Assembly: GCA_005765155.1 (NCBI GenBank)
Contig: VCCP01000008.1
Span: 1,054,001-1,118,000, forward strand
DNA length: 64,000 bases
Origin: Zelopaecilomyces penicillatus
Lineage: Eukaryota > Ascomycota > Sordariomycetes > Hypocreales > Pseudodiploosporaceae
Reading direction: 5' to 3'
In this document: positions 1-10,457 of the stretch, in pieces
Layout of the letters: each line of letters opens with the position of its first letter
Position numbering within the stretch: position 1 is the stretch's first letter
The notes under the pieces: generated by a model
Seen by the model: only the letters and a program-made list of their open reading frames with translations
The model's database searches: none
What the model was told of the DNA's origin: nothing
Position numbers and translations under genes: made by a program

Positions 1-2566
1 ATGTCACTCCTTTAATGTTTTTGAACGGCGTGATAATACCTACAGCTGCACCATTTGCAGCGTCCTGTTGAATATGATGGTGATGGTGAGGATGACTAGG
101 CTTGATCAGCATCAATTCGGCGGTGGTGGCTAGATGAGCAAATGCATACTGATGATGGTGGTGTTGTCCCTTGTTTCGCTTGTTGGCTCGGCCGACTGGG
201 GTGAGTCTACCCGCGCCATCGTCGTCGCCGCCGCCGCGGTTGTCGTCTTCTTTGAGCTTACGCCGTCTCCCCTTTGCGCCCTTGGCACCAGCGCCAGCAT
301 CAGGTCCAGAGTCCTGACCGACATGATCGGCATCATCACGTTTGGAGCCGCCTCCCACTGTGAATGGCATCGCAGCGGATGATACAGGGCTTGAAACGCC
401 ACCGACACCACTGCCAATACCCGCAAACATACGGCCAAACTCACTCTTAATGCCTGGCTCAGCAGCAGGCCCTGGTTGCTGTGGTTGCGCCCCTTGCACA
501 GCCTGTGGCAGCGGAGACAAACGACCTTTTCGATTTATATCTTGAATGGCAAGAAGGTTTCTTTGGTGGATGCTCGGTCCCGTCGGATCATCTCCATTCC
601 GGTTGCGGGACGGGTCATACGGTGATGGCCCAGCAGCACCAGAAAACGCGGCCGATGGTGGAGGAGGCGCTTCGTCTGCCGGTCGGGATCGAGGTGGTAA
701 AGATCCCTGTTGCGGTTGTGGATGGGGATGATCCAATCTGGCACGGTCTGGAGATTCGTATGGATGTGCTGGAGCGCCGGTCTGTGGATGCATGGGAGGG
801 TGCGTTGGAGGATGCGCTACAGAATGTCCCGGGGGATGTGCCGAGGGATGCGACGTTGGAGGATATCTGTCAGGCGGCGGCGGCGCGGTTTGGTAGTTGG
901 GGGCTTGGTGTGGATATGGCCCAGACGAAGGGGGATAATCCGGGTGTTGGCGTGGATGATCCATCGGAGGAGGACGGTAGCCTGGATCGTTTTCTGGCCG
1001 CCCCCAGCGCGCATCTCTGGGATCTCGTCGATCATGTACATCAGGCGCACGACCATATGGAGGTTGGTTTCGAGGTGATTCACGATGTGCTTGCTCGTGT
1101 GGAGGCAGGTGATGTCGGCCGGACTCGCTTGCTGAATAGGCTCGTTCTCGCCCTTCACATTCTCGCGGCTCCATTCCCATTGCACCTTGCCTTTCTCGTT
1201 CTGCCCTATAGCGATCGTCGTAGGGATACGCTCTCATACTGATCCTCTCCGGGTTGTATTCCGTTCCTGATGGAGGACGTGAGATGTCCTCGCGGCGGTT
1301 GTAAACATCCTCCATACCCGGGCCCCTTCCAGGCTCCATCGATCGAGGCGGCATTCCCCCGTAGTTTTTGGGTTGTGCACCCTGTTGTGGAGGCGGCCCG
1401 GGGGCCATTCTGCCATGGTCTCTCGACGAATCGTTTGAAGCTGATGGGTGGCGCGAGTGGAATGATTGTGGAGTTCCATAGCGCTGAACATCTGGCGTTG
1501 TTGCATAATGCGTGTGAGGTGAAGGTGCACCGCTCCCTCGAGGGTCCGCACGCGGGTCGTATGGCCGCTGATGCTCTGGTGTCTGAGGGCGTCGGAAGGG
1601 AGGATAGTCTGACGAAGCAGAATGCATTCGAGGCGATGGTGCAAAGGTTGGCGCAGTCGTGGACCCAGGAGCCGAGTGTGGAGAGTAATGTGAGGGAGCA
1701 GGAGGAGGATGGGGAGGCTGCGGTTCGCGCGAGGCTGAAGGCGGTCCTCCGAGCATAGACGAGATGGACATGGAGCTGCCGCCGCCGGCCGAACTCGAAC
1801 GTGTGATGGAGCTCAAGGCCGGCAGCTCTCGACCAGGAGGGTACGCAGACGGATGGCCGCCAGCCAAGGGAGGCGGCCGGGGCGGCGGCGGTCCATAGCC
1901 CATGATGCTATGGGCCTGCTGTGACTGTGGAGGCTGTTGATGCTGCTGCTGCTGCTGATGTTGATGCTGATGGGAGTGCGAATGTGGATGCGCCCCAGGC
2001 TGGGGAGGCGAGTTGGTAGGCGGCATGGTGCCACCGGGGGGTCGAAGAGGCGGCAGCGACAGGATGCGGCCGACGCGAAATTGGCCTGTCGCGGGCTGAT
2101 TGTCGGAGGGCGACGACGAGTCGGGGCGGTAGATGGTATTAGGCGGTAGCGACTCGACGTGATGATGGTGGCAGCAATACCGATAGTAGCAGGGCTGGCA
2201 ACGGACGACTTCGGGGTGCGACTCGTGGTAGTATGTGCAAACCACAGGGTGGCGGCTCGGTTGAGGATTGTCGGGCTGGAGAGAATCGGGGTGCTGAAGG
2301 TCGATTCGAGGGTCGGGTTGCGGAGTGGGTTCACGCGCAGGTCGAGACAGGCGAGGTGGAGGAGGAGGTGGAGGCGGCAGACGACGAAGAGGATGAGGAT
2401 GAGGATGAGGATGAGGATGAGAATGGCCGCGCTCGTGGCGATGGTTGTCGGACGGCGTCGCTGCTGGCCGTTGAACCGCAGGAGAGGGATGAGAAGAAGC
2501 TGCTCGAGGTGTGATGGGGTATCGGTAAGGCGACCATGGCACAATTGGTGGTTGTCTTGGCTCCAT
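1..2566 (-). CDS. Partial His/Pro/Gln-rich nuclear protein, possibly Rxt3-like (C-terminus beyond left edge)
   Basis: One uninterrupted minus-strand frame runs from an ATG at 2566 to position 1 with no stop, giving about 855 codons; the gene continues past the window. The protein is almost wholly low-complexity. It has His-Pro dipeptide runs near residue 55, a proline tract, a Cys/His stretch (CTYYHE, VRCQPCYYRYCC) near residue 120, Gln/His runs, then a long Pro/Tyr/Arg-rich region. Near the edge are an ordered-looking segment (NLLAIQDINRKGRLSPLPQ), a basic patch (KGRRRKLKEDD), the motif LTPVGRANKR and two histidine clusters. That layout recalls fungal Rxt3-family subunits of the Rpd3L histone deacetylase complex, but the Rxt3 domain itself would lie outside the window, so this name is inference. 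High-GC frames on the opposite strand are shadows. It is divergent from the Argonaute gene. Confidence 0.72.
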   Translation of the reverse strand, partial: MEPRQPPIVPWSPYRYPITPRAASSHPSPAVQRPAATPSDNHRHERGHSHPHPHPHPHPLRRLPPPPPPPPRLSRPAREPTPQPDPRIDLQHPDSLQPDNPQPSRHPVVCTYYHESHPEVVRCQPCYYRYCCHHHHVESLPPNTIYRPDSSSPSDNQPATGQFRVGRILSLPPLRPPGGTMPPTNSPPQPGAHPHSHSHQHQHQQQQQHQQPPQSQQAHSIMGYGPPPPRPPPLAGGHPSAYPPGRELPALSSITRSSSAGGGSSMSISSMLGGPPSASREPQPPHPPPAPSHYSPHSAPGSTTAPTFAPSPRMHSASSDYPPFRRPQTPEHQRPYDPRADPRGSGAPSPHTHYATTPDVQRYGTPQSFHSRHPSASNDSSRDHGRMAPGPPPQQGAQPKNYGGMPPRSMEPGRGPGMEDVYNRREDISRPPSGTEYNPERISMRAYPYDDRYRAERERQGAMGMEPRECEGRERAYSASESGRHHLPPHEQAHRESPRNQPPYGRAPDVHDRRDPRDARWGRPENDPGYRPPPMDHPRQHPDYPPSSGPYPHQAPNYQTAPPPPDRYPPTSHPSAHPPGHSVAHPPTHPPMHPQTGAPAHPYESPDRARLDHPHPQPQQGSLPPRSRPADEAPPPPSAAFSGAAGPSPYDPSRNRNGDDPTGPSIHQRNLLAIQDINRKGRLSPLPQAVQGAQPQQPGPAAEPGIKSEFGRMFAGIGSGVGGVSSPVSSAAMPFTVGGGSKRDDADHVGQDSGPDAGAGAKGAKGRRRKLKEDDNRGGGDDDGAGRLTPVGRANKRNKGQHHHHQYAFAHLATTAELMLIKPSHPHHHHHIQQDAANGAAVGIITPFKNIKGVT

Positions 2567-4690
2567 GCTGGCCGAATTTTTAGCAGCCCGTGCAGCTTAG
2601 CTCGATTCTCGCGGACCCACCAGGCCGTAAGTGGAGTGCAGTTGGGGTGGAGCCTCGTGGAGCGATCCAGGGACGGGCGATCAGATTGGATTGGACGCCC
2701 AGTTGGTAGGTGTGCCTACAGCACTAAAACTGTGCTGTAGACTAGGTAGGTAGTAGTACCTTGGTAGCCAGTCCCTGTGTGCCCGGTGCAGCGCCAGAAA
2801 GCACCTTGGACGCACTCTCGACACACCCTCGACGCACCGCACACCTTTTTTCTCTTCTTTTTTATTACACTTCCCCAAGTTGTTGTTGTTGTTGTTGTGA
2901 CAATGGATGTAATAATGGCCGGGGGGTGGGAAGGGAGTCGGCGAGGTTGCGCAGACAATCCCAGAGCCTTCTGCTTGGCTATTAGCGGATGCACACAGCT
3001 GCAACACACACGCGCGCACACCACTAGTCAGTCGACGGTCCACACCCTGGCACGGTGGCACTACTGCTGCGACCCACCTCCCTTCACAACGATGATGCTT
3101 CGCCAGCCAGTAACCGGAGACACTCCAAATGATAATGGTGATGACGATGCAAGTCTTGATGCATACCGATGTCCGCGTGGTGAGTGTAATGTATTCGTGC
3201 GTTGAACTCTGTAGGACAAAATGCTGGTCGGGAACGCTGCTCGACGATACTGGTGCAGTACATAGTACGCGTTGTGCATCCACACTTTCTTACCTACTCG
3301 AAGTTACCGGGGAATAATGACATGAGAACCCAGTCCTCAGCGCAAGGATCGCCAGGGCAACAGTGCGAGCCACGGCAAGAGAGCCTCAAAGGTAATTACT
3401 GTCCAGTTAATCCGCTGTACAGACAACGGGGTGAGAGAAGAAGTCGTAAACTGCTTCGTTAACCTCTGCTACCTACGTAGTACATAGTAGCGCACTGGAT
3501 AGGATAATTACAGGTCGCTTCGCCACACCAACATCACTGACCCGTCACCGACCACCCACAGGCCGCAGCCAGGCACCTACCTGTGGTTCCTGCTGCCCAG
3601 CCGATGCGCTTTCACAGGCAACGCCAAGCTTAATTGAGACAACACCACAGAATAGCTTGCAAGACCCTTAAAACACAACCTGGAGGCAGGACATGGCTGC
3701 ATCAGACGTATGGGTGCTTGAACTTTGCACTCTTGCACTCCACTCGATATCCCTGCTCCGGAGCATCATGACCAGAGAATGAATGACGTGCCTTGAGCTG
3801 CCATGACAGCTGTGCCCACTGTTGCTGGAGCTATCAAAGTTACTTACCAGCTAGTACGTTACCTGCAACCTACCTACCACTTACTACTATGTACGGTAAT
3901 ATGTCAGAACACTGTACTTTATAAAGCTGTTTAATAAGAATCATCCGTATTGCAAGAATTTACGCTGTTGAAAGAAAGACCTTATCATCTACCGCTTCCG
4001 CCTCAGCGGCCCACTTCACTGTGCGTGCGGGCCGAGCGCCTTTACGCCTTCTTCTATAGCGCCGCATGTACTTTATTCCTTTCGTATTGGAGTGTTGAAT
4101 GTCCGTAATGCCTGTGATAGGATAGGCGTTGAGTACAAGGGCCAGACAAACTTGCTGGAAGGCCCCACTCGGCTTTCAGGGAGCGTCTCCGCGACGGCAT
4201 GGTCATTCATTTGAGGCTGGATGTGATGAGGTAATCCGCAAGCTCTCTTCCAAGTGGGTCACGCAAACGCACCTTGATGATGCACGATTGTGCGGGCGCT
4301 ACTTTTCAGTTTCAAGCAACCAGAAAGAGGGCATCAGTCGATAGAGTCTGGGGTAAAAGGCTAATAATAAGCATCTGCACTGCTAACGAGCTGTAGGTGT
4401 AGGTGCATGTTTTGTCGGCAGCTGCAGTGATTTGCGTGCCCTGCTACCTGCTAGCGCCATCCGTCCCAGGGCCTCCCGCAGCAGCAGCTCTCTCACACAC
4501 TTCTCTCACATTCCTCTCACCTCACAGCTCCAAGCTCCAAGCTCATCGCACAGTGCCTCACCTTTGTCCCACCACTCACAACAGATCAACAACACACCAC
4601 AACTTGCCCTCTGCGCCTTGCCTGTGCACCTTGACCCTGTAGTTTGCCTCACGACCAAAACGTTGGGCTCCCTCGCCTTCATCAGGGTGC

Positions 4691-4697
4691 TATATAA
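4691..4697 (+). promoter_or_regulatory. TATA-like element upstream of Argonaute
   Basis: TATATAA lies in an otherwise C/T-rich stretch about 280 bp before the Argonaute start codon, followed by pyrimidine-rich sequence. This would suit a core promoter with a leader of roughly 200-250 nt. Position and composition are the only evidence. Confidence 0.35.
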
Positions 4698-4807
4698 TCC
4701 CCTGCCCTGCATCCTCTAGATTTCTTCCATTCCATTTCTTCCATCGTTTCTTGGCATTCAGATTCTCGATTCAGATACGACTTCAATATTTACACCCCCC
4801 CATACCT

Positions 4808-4854
4808 ATGGTTACACCTTCAAACAACCTTTGATGTTGGGCAGCATTAGGTGA
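4808..4854 (+). promoter_or_regulatory. Two overlapping short uORFs in the probable Argonaute leader
   Basis: An 8-codon ORF (ATG 4808, TGA 4832-4834) shares its final A with the ATG of a second, 6-codon ORF (ATG 4834, TGA 4852-4854), forming a TGATG overlap. No other ATG occurs before the main start at 4974. If transcription starts upstream and no leader intron removes them, they could lower or condition Argonaute translation through reinitiation. Confidence 0.4.
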
Positions 4855-4973
4855 CAACTTTACGTTCATACTGGGAACAATCAATCGTGACAACGGTCTT
4901 TGATCTACACTCTGTGCTTTGCATCTCCTGGAGAATACGTACACCAATTCAACGGCTTCTCTATCCATCATCA

Positions 4974-7900
4974 ATGTCAGGCCGCGGCGGCGGGCAGGGC
5001 TATAGAGGCCGAGGAGGCCCTCGTGGTGGTGGTCCTGGAGGTGGCGGCGGAGGCGGAGGCCCACGTGGTGGAGGAGCTGGTGGACGCGGTGGTGGAGGTC
5101 AATACCGTGGAGGCTTCGACGGCGGACCTCGAGGCGGCGTATATAGGTGAAGTTTTTCATGTTCCTCTTCAGCGTACGATATGTTTGCTAACATTTCGCC
5201 CATTCACAGTTCCTCCCTTGGACCTATCCATCCCGACCCAAATGTAACCAAGACTGAAGATGCTCTTTTGGCCGGCAAGGATAAGCACAGTCTCGCCAAA
5301 CTGCAGCTCAGTGACAAATTCCCAACACGTCCTGGATTCGGCACTAAAGGGCAAAGCGTTACTCTTTGGGCCAACTACGTCACTTTAGATGCCTCTCCCC
5401 AGCTTGTCCTCTACAGATATGCCGTCATCGTCAGCCCTGCTGCTGTGGGGAGGAAGCTCAATCAAATTAACCGCTTACTTCTCGAATCTTCCGAGCTTGC
5501 AGGTATAAAAAACGATAGTGTCACTGATTTCAAGTCTACTTTCATTTCGAAACAAAAGATCAATGATCAAACCATCAGCATTCCGTACCGCTCCGAAGGT
5601 GAAGATGAGCCTACCGCTAAGGCCACTACATACCGAGTTGAGGTCAAATTCACAAACACACTCGCCGTCGGCGAACTCGTGCAATATCTTACCTCGACAG
5701 ACCTATCAGCAAAATATGATGAGAAACTGCCCATGATTCAGGCACTCAACATTTTTCTAGACCATTATGCCAAATCGACCGGCCAGCTCGCCAAGATTGG
5801 CGCCTCTAAGACTTTTTCTCTGGGCAGTAACTCTGACATCTGGGATCTCGGAAGCGGTCTGACAGCCATCCGCGGGTTCTTTGCCAGCGTTCGAGCAGCA
5901 ACGGCTAGAGTTCTGGTTAATGTCAACGTGAGTCATGGTGCATTTTACCAACATGGGCCACTCGAACGGCTAGTTATGGCTTTTGGCAATATGGGGCTGC
6001 TGAAGCTGTCCAATTTTCTGAAGCGGCTGAGGATCACAACCACTCACCTGAAGGAAAAGAAAAATAGGAAAGGAGAGGTGATCCTTCGTGTCAAGACCAT
6101 ACTCAGTCTTGCTAATAAAGATGATGGCCGTAATCTTGCGCATCCTCCCAAGGTTCGAACATGGGGAGCGGGCCCCAAAGATGTTGAGTTCTGGATGGAA
6201 TCGGCATCAACATCAGCAGCAGCCGGAACATCTTCCCCTTCCACAGGCAAGAAAGGCGCTAAGAAGGCCAAGCCTGTTGCTGGTGCAGCTGGAGCATCTG
6301 GTGCAACTGGTGCTGGTCGCTATATTTCTGTATATGACTTCTTTGTCAACGGTAAGCCATCTGTTACTCCAAATTATATGGTACAGCTTCTAACCCTCTC
6401 AAACAGCTTATGGCATTCGCATTGAGAATCCCAACAACCCTGTTATCAACGTGGGCACTCGAGACAATCCGACCTACTTGCCAATGCAAGTTTGTCATGT
6501 CATCCCAGGCCAGCCGGCTAGTACAAAACTCGACCCACGCCAGACGCAAAACATGATCCGCTTCGCCGTCCGGCCTCCAGGAGATAATGCGAAATCCATC
6601 GTAACCAAGGGACTTCCAACTGCTGGTCTCGCAAAAAATACAAATGCCCTACTATCAAAGTTCGGGATTGCGGTTGGAAGTGAGCTCATCACCGTCAATG
6701 GTCGTGTTTTAGCAGGGCCCAATGTGCTCTATCGGCAAAACATGAAGGCTCAAATGATGGCAGGCGGCTGGAATATGGTACCCCGAAACTCGGCAAGTCT
6801 AAAGTTCCACGCACCAGTGGCTCTCAGGAAGTGGTCTTGTTTATATATCGTTATGCCTGGCCTTTACCACGATGCTTGGACATTTACTCAAGACAGTCTG
6901 AAAACACTTGTGCGTGGGTTCTACAGCGTTTTAAACGACACTGGTATTGCAACTAGCCCGCCGCTGGAGCCACTCCAACGAGTTGAATTGCAAGACACTG
7001 ATGACCCCAAGCTTGATTCTTTTATCCAGCGGGCAGCAGCAAGCTTGGATCTATTATTCATCATTCTGCCAGCAGGCCCCATCCCACTATACAATCGCAT
7101 CAAGCAGCTTGCCGATGTCAAATATGGCATTCATACCGTCTGTTGCGTTGGTAAGAAAATCGCCAAGCCACAAGGACAGGACCAGTACTTCCGCAACGAG
7201 GCTCTGAAAATCAACCTGAAGCTCGGCGGAAACAACCAGATCGTCGAGCCCATGCGCAACGACCTGATTCAAGATGACAAAACCATGGTGGTTGGCATAG
7301 ATGTCACCCATCCATCCCCTGGGTCGGCTTCCTTAGCCCCTAGTGTTGCGGGCATGGTGGCCAACGTCGACAAGTGGATGGGCCAATGGCCCTCGGTTTT
7401 GAGCATCCAACCCAAGCGGCGGCAGGAAATGGTAGGGGATTTGAAGACGATGCTTGAGTCCCGCCTGCGATTGTGGAAGACTAAGGGCAAGCACGCCAAT
7501 CTTCCCGAGAATATTCTTGTCTATCGTGACGGAGTCTCAGAGGGCCAATACCAATTAGTCTTGGAAGAGGAGTTGCCTCTTCTACGGGACGCTTGCAAAG
7601 GCCTATACCCAGCAGCGCAGCAAGCTAAAGGTCTTCCACGTTTCACCATAGTCATTGTCGGCAAACGCCATCACACGCGCTTCTACCCAACCACCGAAGC
7701 TGGCGCCGACCGTTCTGGCAACACAAAGCCCGGCACGGTAGTCGACCGCGGCATCACTGAAGCACGTCACTGGGACTTCTTCCTCCAAGCACATACCGCT
7801 CTCCAGGGCACCGCGCGCCCAGCTCACTACTACGTCGTGCTCGACGAAATCTTCCGCCAGAGACACACCAAATCTGTGGACAAGTCAGCGGCCGCAGATG

Positions 7901-8148
7901 AGCTTCAGGCACTCACGCAGAATATGTGCTATGTGTTTGGAAGAGCTACGAAAGCAGTGAGTATATGCACGCCTGCGTACTATGCGGATATTTTGTGTGA
8001 GAGAGCTCGGTGCTATTTGAGCCATTTGTTTGAATCGCCGACGAATTCGGCGACACCGTCGTTGGCGAGTGGTGTGGGTGGGAATTTGCCATCTGATGGG
8101 GATCTCCATATACACGGGAAACTCAAGGATACTATGTTTTACATTTAA
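4974..8148 (+). CDS. qde-2: Argonaute, QDE-2-like RNA-silencing slicer
   Basis: Exons 4974-5146, 5210-6351 and 6407-8148 give a 1018-residue protein. Introns of 63 and 55 bp have GT/AG ends and CTAAC branch motifs. The first ~58 residues form a Gly/Arg-rich RGG-type leader. An Argonaute N domain follows, then PAZ (VYDFFVNAYGI, crossing intron 2), MID and PIWI. The catalytic tetrad is visible: D737 (GIDVTHP), E779 (RQEMVGDL), D813 (YRDGVSEGQ) and D966 (PAYYADI). The fourth position is Asp, where human AGO2 has His. All four ligands are present, so slicing activity is expected. Argonautes bind small RNAs and cut complementary transcripts; in fungi this serves quelling and defence against repeats and viruses. 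The RGG leader points to the QDE-2 clade rather than the meiotic-silencing SMS-2 clade, but only a phylogeny can settle that. Confidence 0.95.
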
Positions 8149-9126
8149 AGTTGGCTATTTAGTTGGGGGCTGCTTAGTACGGATTATCACTTCTTAGCTT
8201 TGATATGTGTTTTTGAACGGGGCGAGGGCGAGGGCAGAATGATTGATGAAATGACTTGATGACTTGCTGTTTGGGATGAACTGGGTACATGATGGCTTGT
8301 TTCGTTTAAGTGCTTAGCTTTTGCTGTTTTGCTTGCATGGTGGTCACAGATGCCATAGCCTGTGGCTGGAGCAATCTTCCAATCGTACTTGCACAAAAAG
8401 TCTTTGCTATATTAACAATGATTATGATGTCCTGAAAGTGATACTTTTACTGCACTTTTAGTTCCTGGCCCGAATAAGTAGAATTTATGCTAACACTAAT
8501 GCTACTGATTAAGAAGAAAATGACGACAGTCGTTCATTTTAACAAGCTTCGAAGTGATTCGGTCATGCTATTCTAGGTGATTGTGTAGGGTATGATATAG
8601 ATATATGTACCTACTATACCTAGGATGGACTGACAAAACGAGACAGGTCATCAGCTACACCGGAAATCGCTTGGTAAGATGCAGAATCATATTGATGCTG
8701 GTGTAAGTGGAACTTAAGTGATGAAGGTGCATACTTGTTGTAGGGGGTTCATGTTGTCAAATGTTGGATAAATTCTCATTTCAGCTCAGCTACCCAATCG
8801 CCCAAGAGCTTGTCTTTTCTTCATCACGTCACAACATACACTCTTTGGTGATCTCAAACATGTGAGAAATGTGTGATGCTGGGATGGACTTACAACGAGA
8901 CCAACAACGCATAACAACCTCCTCACTTTGGCGCGCGCTAAAGAATTGTATGTGCGCCTGTTCTCCATCTCGACGAGGGGTGTCATAGGAAGTTGAGGAT
9001 TCTCCATCCACTAATACAGGACCGTTCTTTGACAGACAACTCTCTCGTCAGACGCCAAGCTCAGTAGCCAATTCCGTGCTCTTTAGGATATATCTTTCAT
9101 CCGCTTTCATTCTTTTCACATCCACA
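8149..9126. other. Intergenic region after Argonaute
   Basis: About 1 kb holding the Argonaute 3' end and the upstream sequence of the small gene at 9127. No gene, repeat or RNA was recognised. Confidence 0.55.
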
Positions 9127-9684
9127 ATGGTGTCTAGCATCATATCCATCAAATCTGGTTCCGAGAGGCAAGCAGGCTCTAGTGGAGGATCCACGCAAGG
9201 AAATGTCCGAAATAACAAAAGATCCGACGACCAAAGCGATGGCTACACAATAGTGTGCATGACAATCTATGTATTTAGAGGAGAGCCCGACTTTTATCAC
9301 ACCCGTCACGTCCTTCTTTACTTTACATCACCCAACGACCCGGATTTCCACGAGACTATCCATGTACAACGTGCTGGTGAAAAGGGCCCTTGGGAGATTG
9401 ACCAAATACACGAGGAACAGAATTGGGTCATGGAGAACACATATCTCTGCCATTTGAACTTAGGGGCATTGAGGATGCCGAGTGGTCAGGAGATGGTACC
9501 AGTGAATATTGTTGCAACTACGCCGCTGCTGGAAGAGAACGATGATAATCCTGAGTGGAACTGTCAGAATTTCCTGTATGAGGGTTTACAACGGCTTGTG
9601 CAGTATGGGTTGGAGACGCAAGATTGGTTTGATTATGTTCAAGGGCAGCTTATGGACCTGCTGATTGATGGGACTGTTGGATGA
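9127..9684 (+). CDS. Small protein of unknown function
   Basis: A single-exon ORF of 185 residues. The ATG at 9127 has a good fungal context (CACAATGG). An in-frame ATG at 9076 would add 17 hydrophobic residues (MLFRIYLSS...), which look like translated leader but could form a signal anchor. After a polar, low-complexity N-terminus (residues 8-35) the protein has an ordered composition with motifs such as YTIVCMTIYVF, HTRHVLLYFTSP, HETIHVQRAG and WNCQNFLYEGLQ. No catalytic motif or membrane segment is evident in the shorter form. I do not recognise the family; a lineage-specific conserved fungal protein is most likely. Confidence 0.7.
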   Translation: MVSSIISIKSGSERQAGSSGGSTQGNVRNNKRSDDQSDGYTIVCMTIYVFRGEPDFYHTRHVLLYFTSPNDPDFHETIHVQRAGEKGPWEIDQIHEEQNWVMENTYLCHLNLGALRMPSGQEMVPVNIVATTPLLEENDDNPEWNCQNFLYEGLQRLVQYGLETQDWFDYVQGQLMDLLIDGTVG

Positions 9685-10457
9685 TGTATCCGACTAGCAT
9701 GTTCTCGTGGTTTTGGACATGGCCTCCATCCATGTTTGGTTGCGGGGAAATAGTGTTGCTGGTTACCTACCAGGACATCCTGGCACGCATGTGTCGAAAC
9801 ATGTGATAACAGGCCTTTTGCCCTCACGAAGTTTGACTTTTGAGAAAATTTCTTTTCTCTTGTACTACTTGAATCACGATTTGTTAACTGTGCATACCTA
9901 ATCGCGAATATCAACCAGACAGCGCAAACCAACCCAGTTCTGGTTAATCAAGCCAAGCCTTCTGAGACCATGTCTGAGTACTATATTAAGGTACAGTCAG
10001 TTACAACAGTGCAGCTGTCCTGGATGACGTCTTGTTCCGATTCTGTCCCACCATCCCTCCCCCCACCAAGCGCCGAAAAGCAACCCGACCACCTCACGCA
10101 ATGGATGTTTGTTTGTCCACGGCAGAAACAAAACGCCCGCCCGGTGACGACGCACAACATATGGAATGCAGATTTTGATGCTGGCTGGTCAGCGCTGCTT
10201 CTGCTGCCCTTCTGCTGTATCTCCCACTTTACCACCCCATCTGGAGGCGCAGCAGCAATGTTACAGTAGCAGGCTTGCTACAGCAGCCCCTAATGAAGGC
10301 CATTGATGACGGCTTTAGTGGGGGAGGGGAGAGTGGGAGGGGCGCCTCAGATTTCTATCCTCCCCCCACCCGCCGCGCCTTTCCTTGGGTAGAAGAGACA
10401 CTTTGAAGAAGAAGACGAAGAAGAATAAGAAAAGACGGGCAAGGCGGCACCACCGCA
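9685..10457. other. Intergenic region upstream of the SET gene
   Basis: No gene is seen. A purine-rich GAA/GAC tract lies just upstream of the SET-gene ATG (about 10403-10435), and a C-rich stretch lies near 10050-10070. This is probably the promoter and leader of the SET gene. Confidence 0.5.

Larger units (their letters stand above)
2567..4973. other. Divergent intergenic region between the partial gene and Argonaute
   Basis: About 2.4 kb with no convincing gene; the open frames here are short and of skewed composition. It carries a GTT trinucleotide tract near 2880-2897 and, from about 4400, pyrimidine-rich sequence expected of a fungal promoter and 5' leader. It presumably holds both promoters. 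Confidence 0.6.

Noticed and set aside
481..1242. 253-codon plus-strand ORF opposite the partial His/Pro-rich gene
   Set aside because: It mirrors a GC-rich coding frame on the minus strand; composition is an antisense shadow and the minus frame is much longer and begins with a plausible ATG.
1813..2544. 243-codon minus-strand ORF within the same gene
   Set aside because: It is an alternative frame of the low-complexity repeats; the called frame from 2566 continues to the window edge while this one stops.
2777..3205. 142-codon ORF and overlapping frames in the 2.6-3.3 kb region
   Set aside because: Built on trinucleotide repeats and promoter-like sequence with open frames on both strands; no motif supports a protein.
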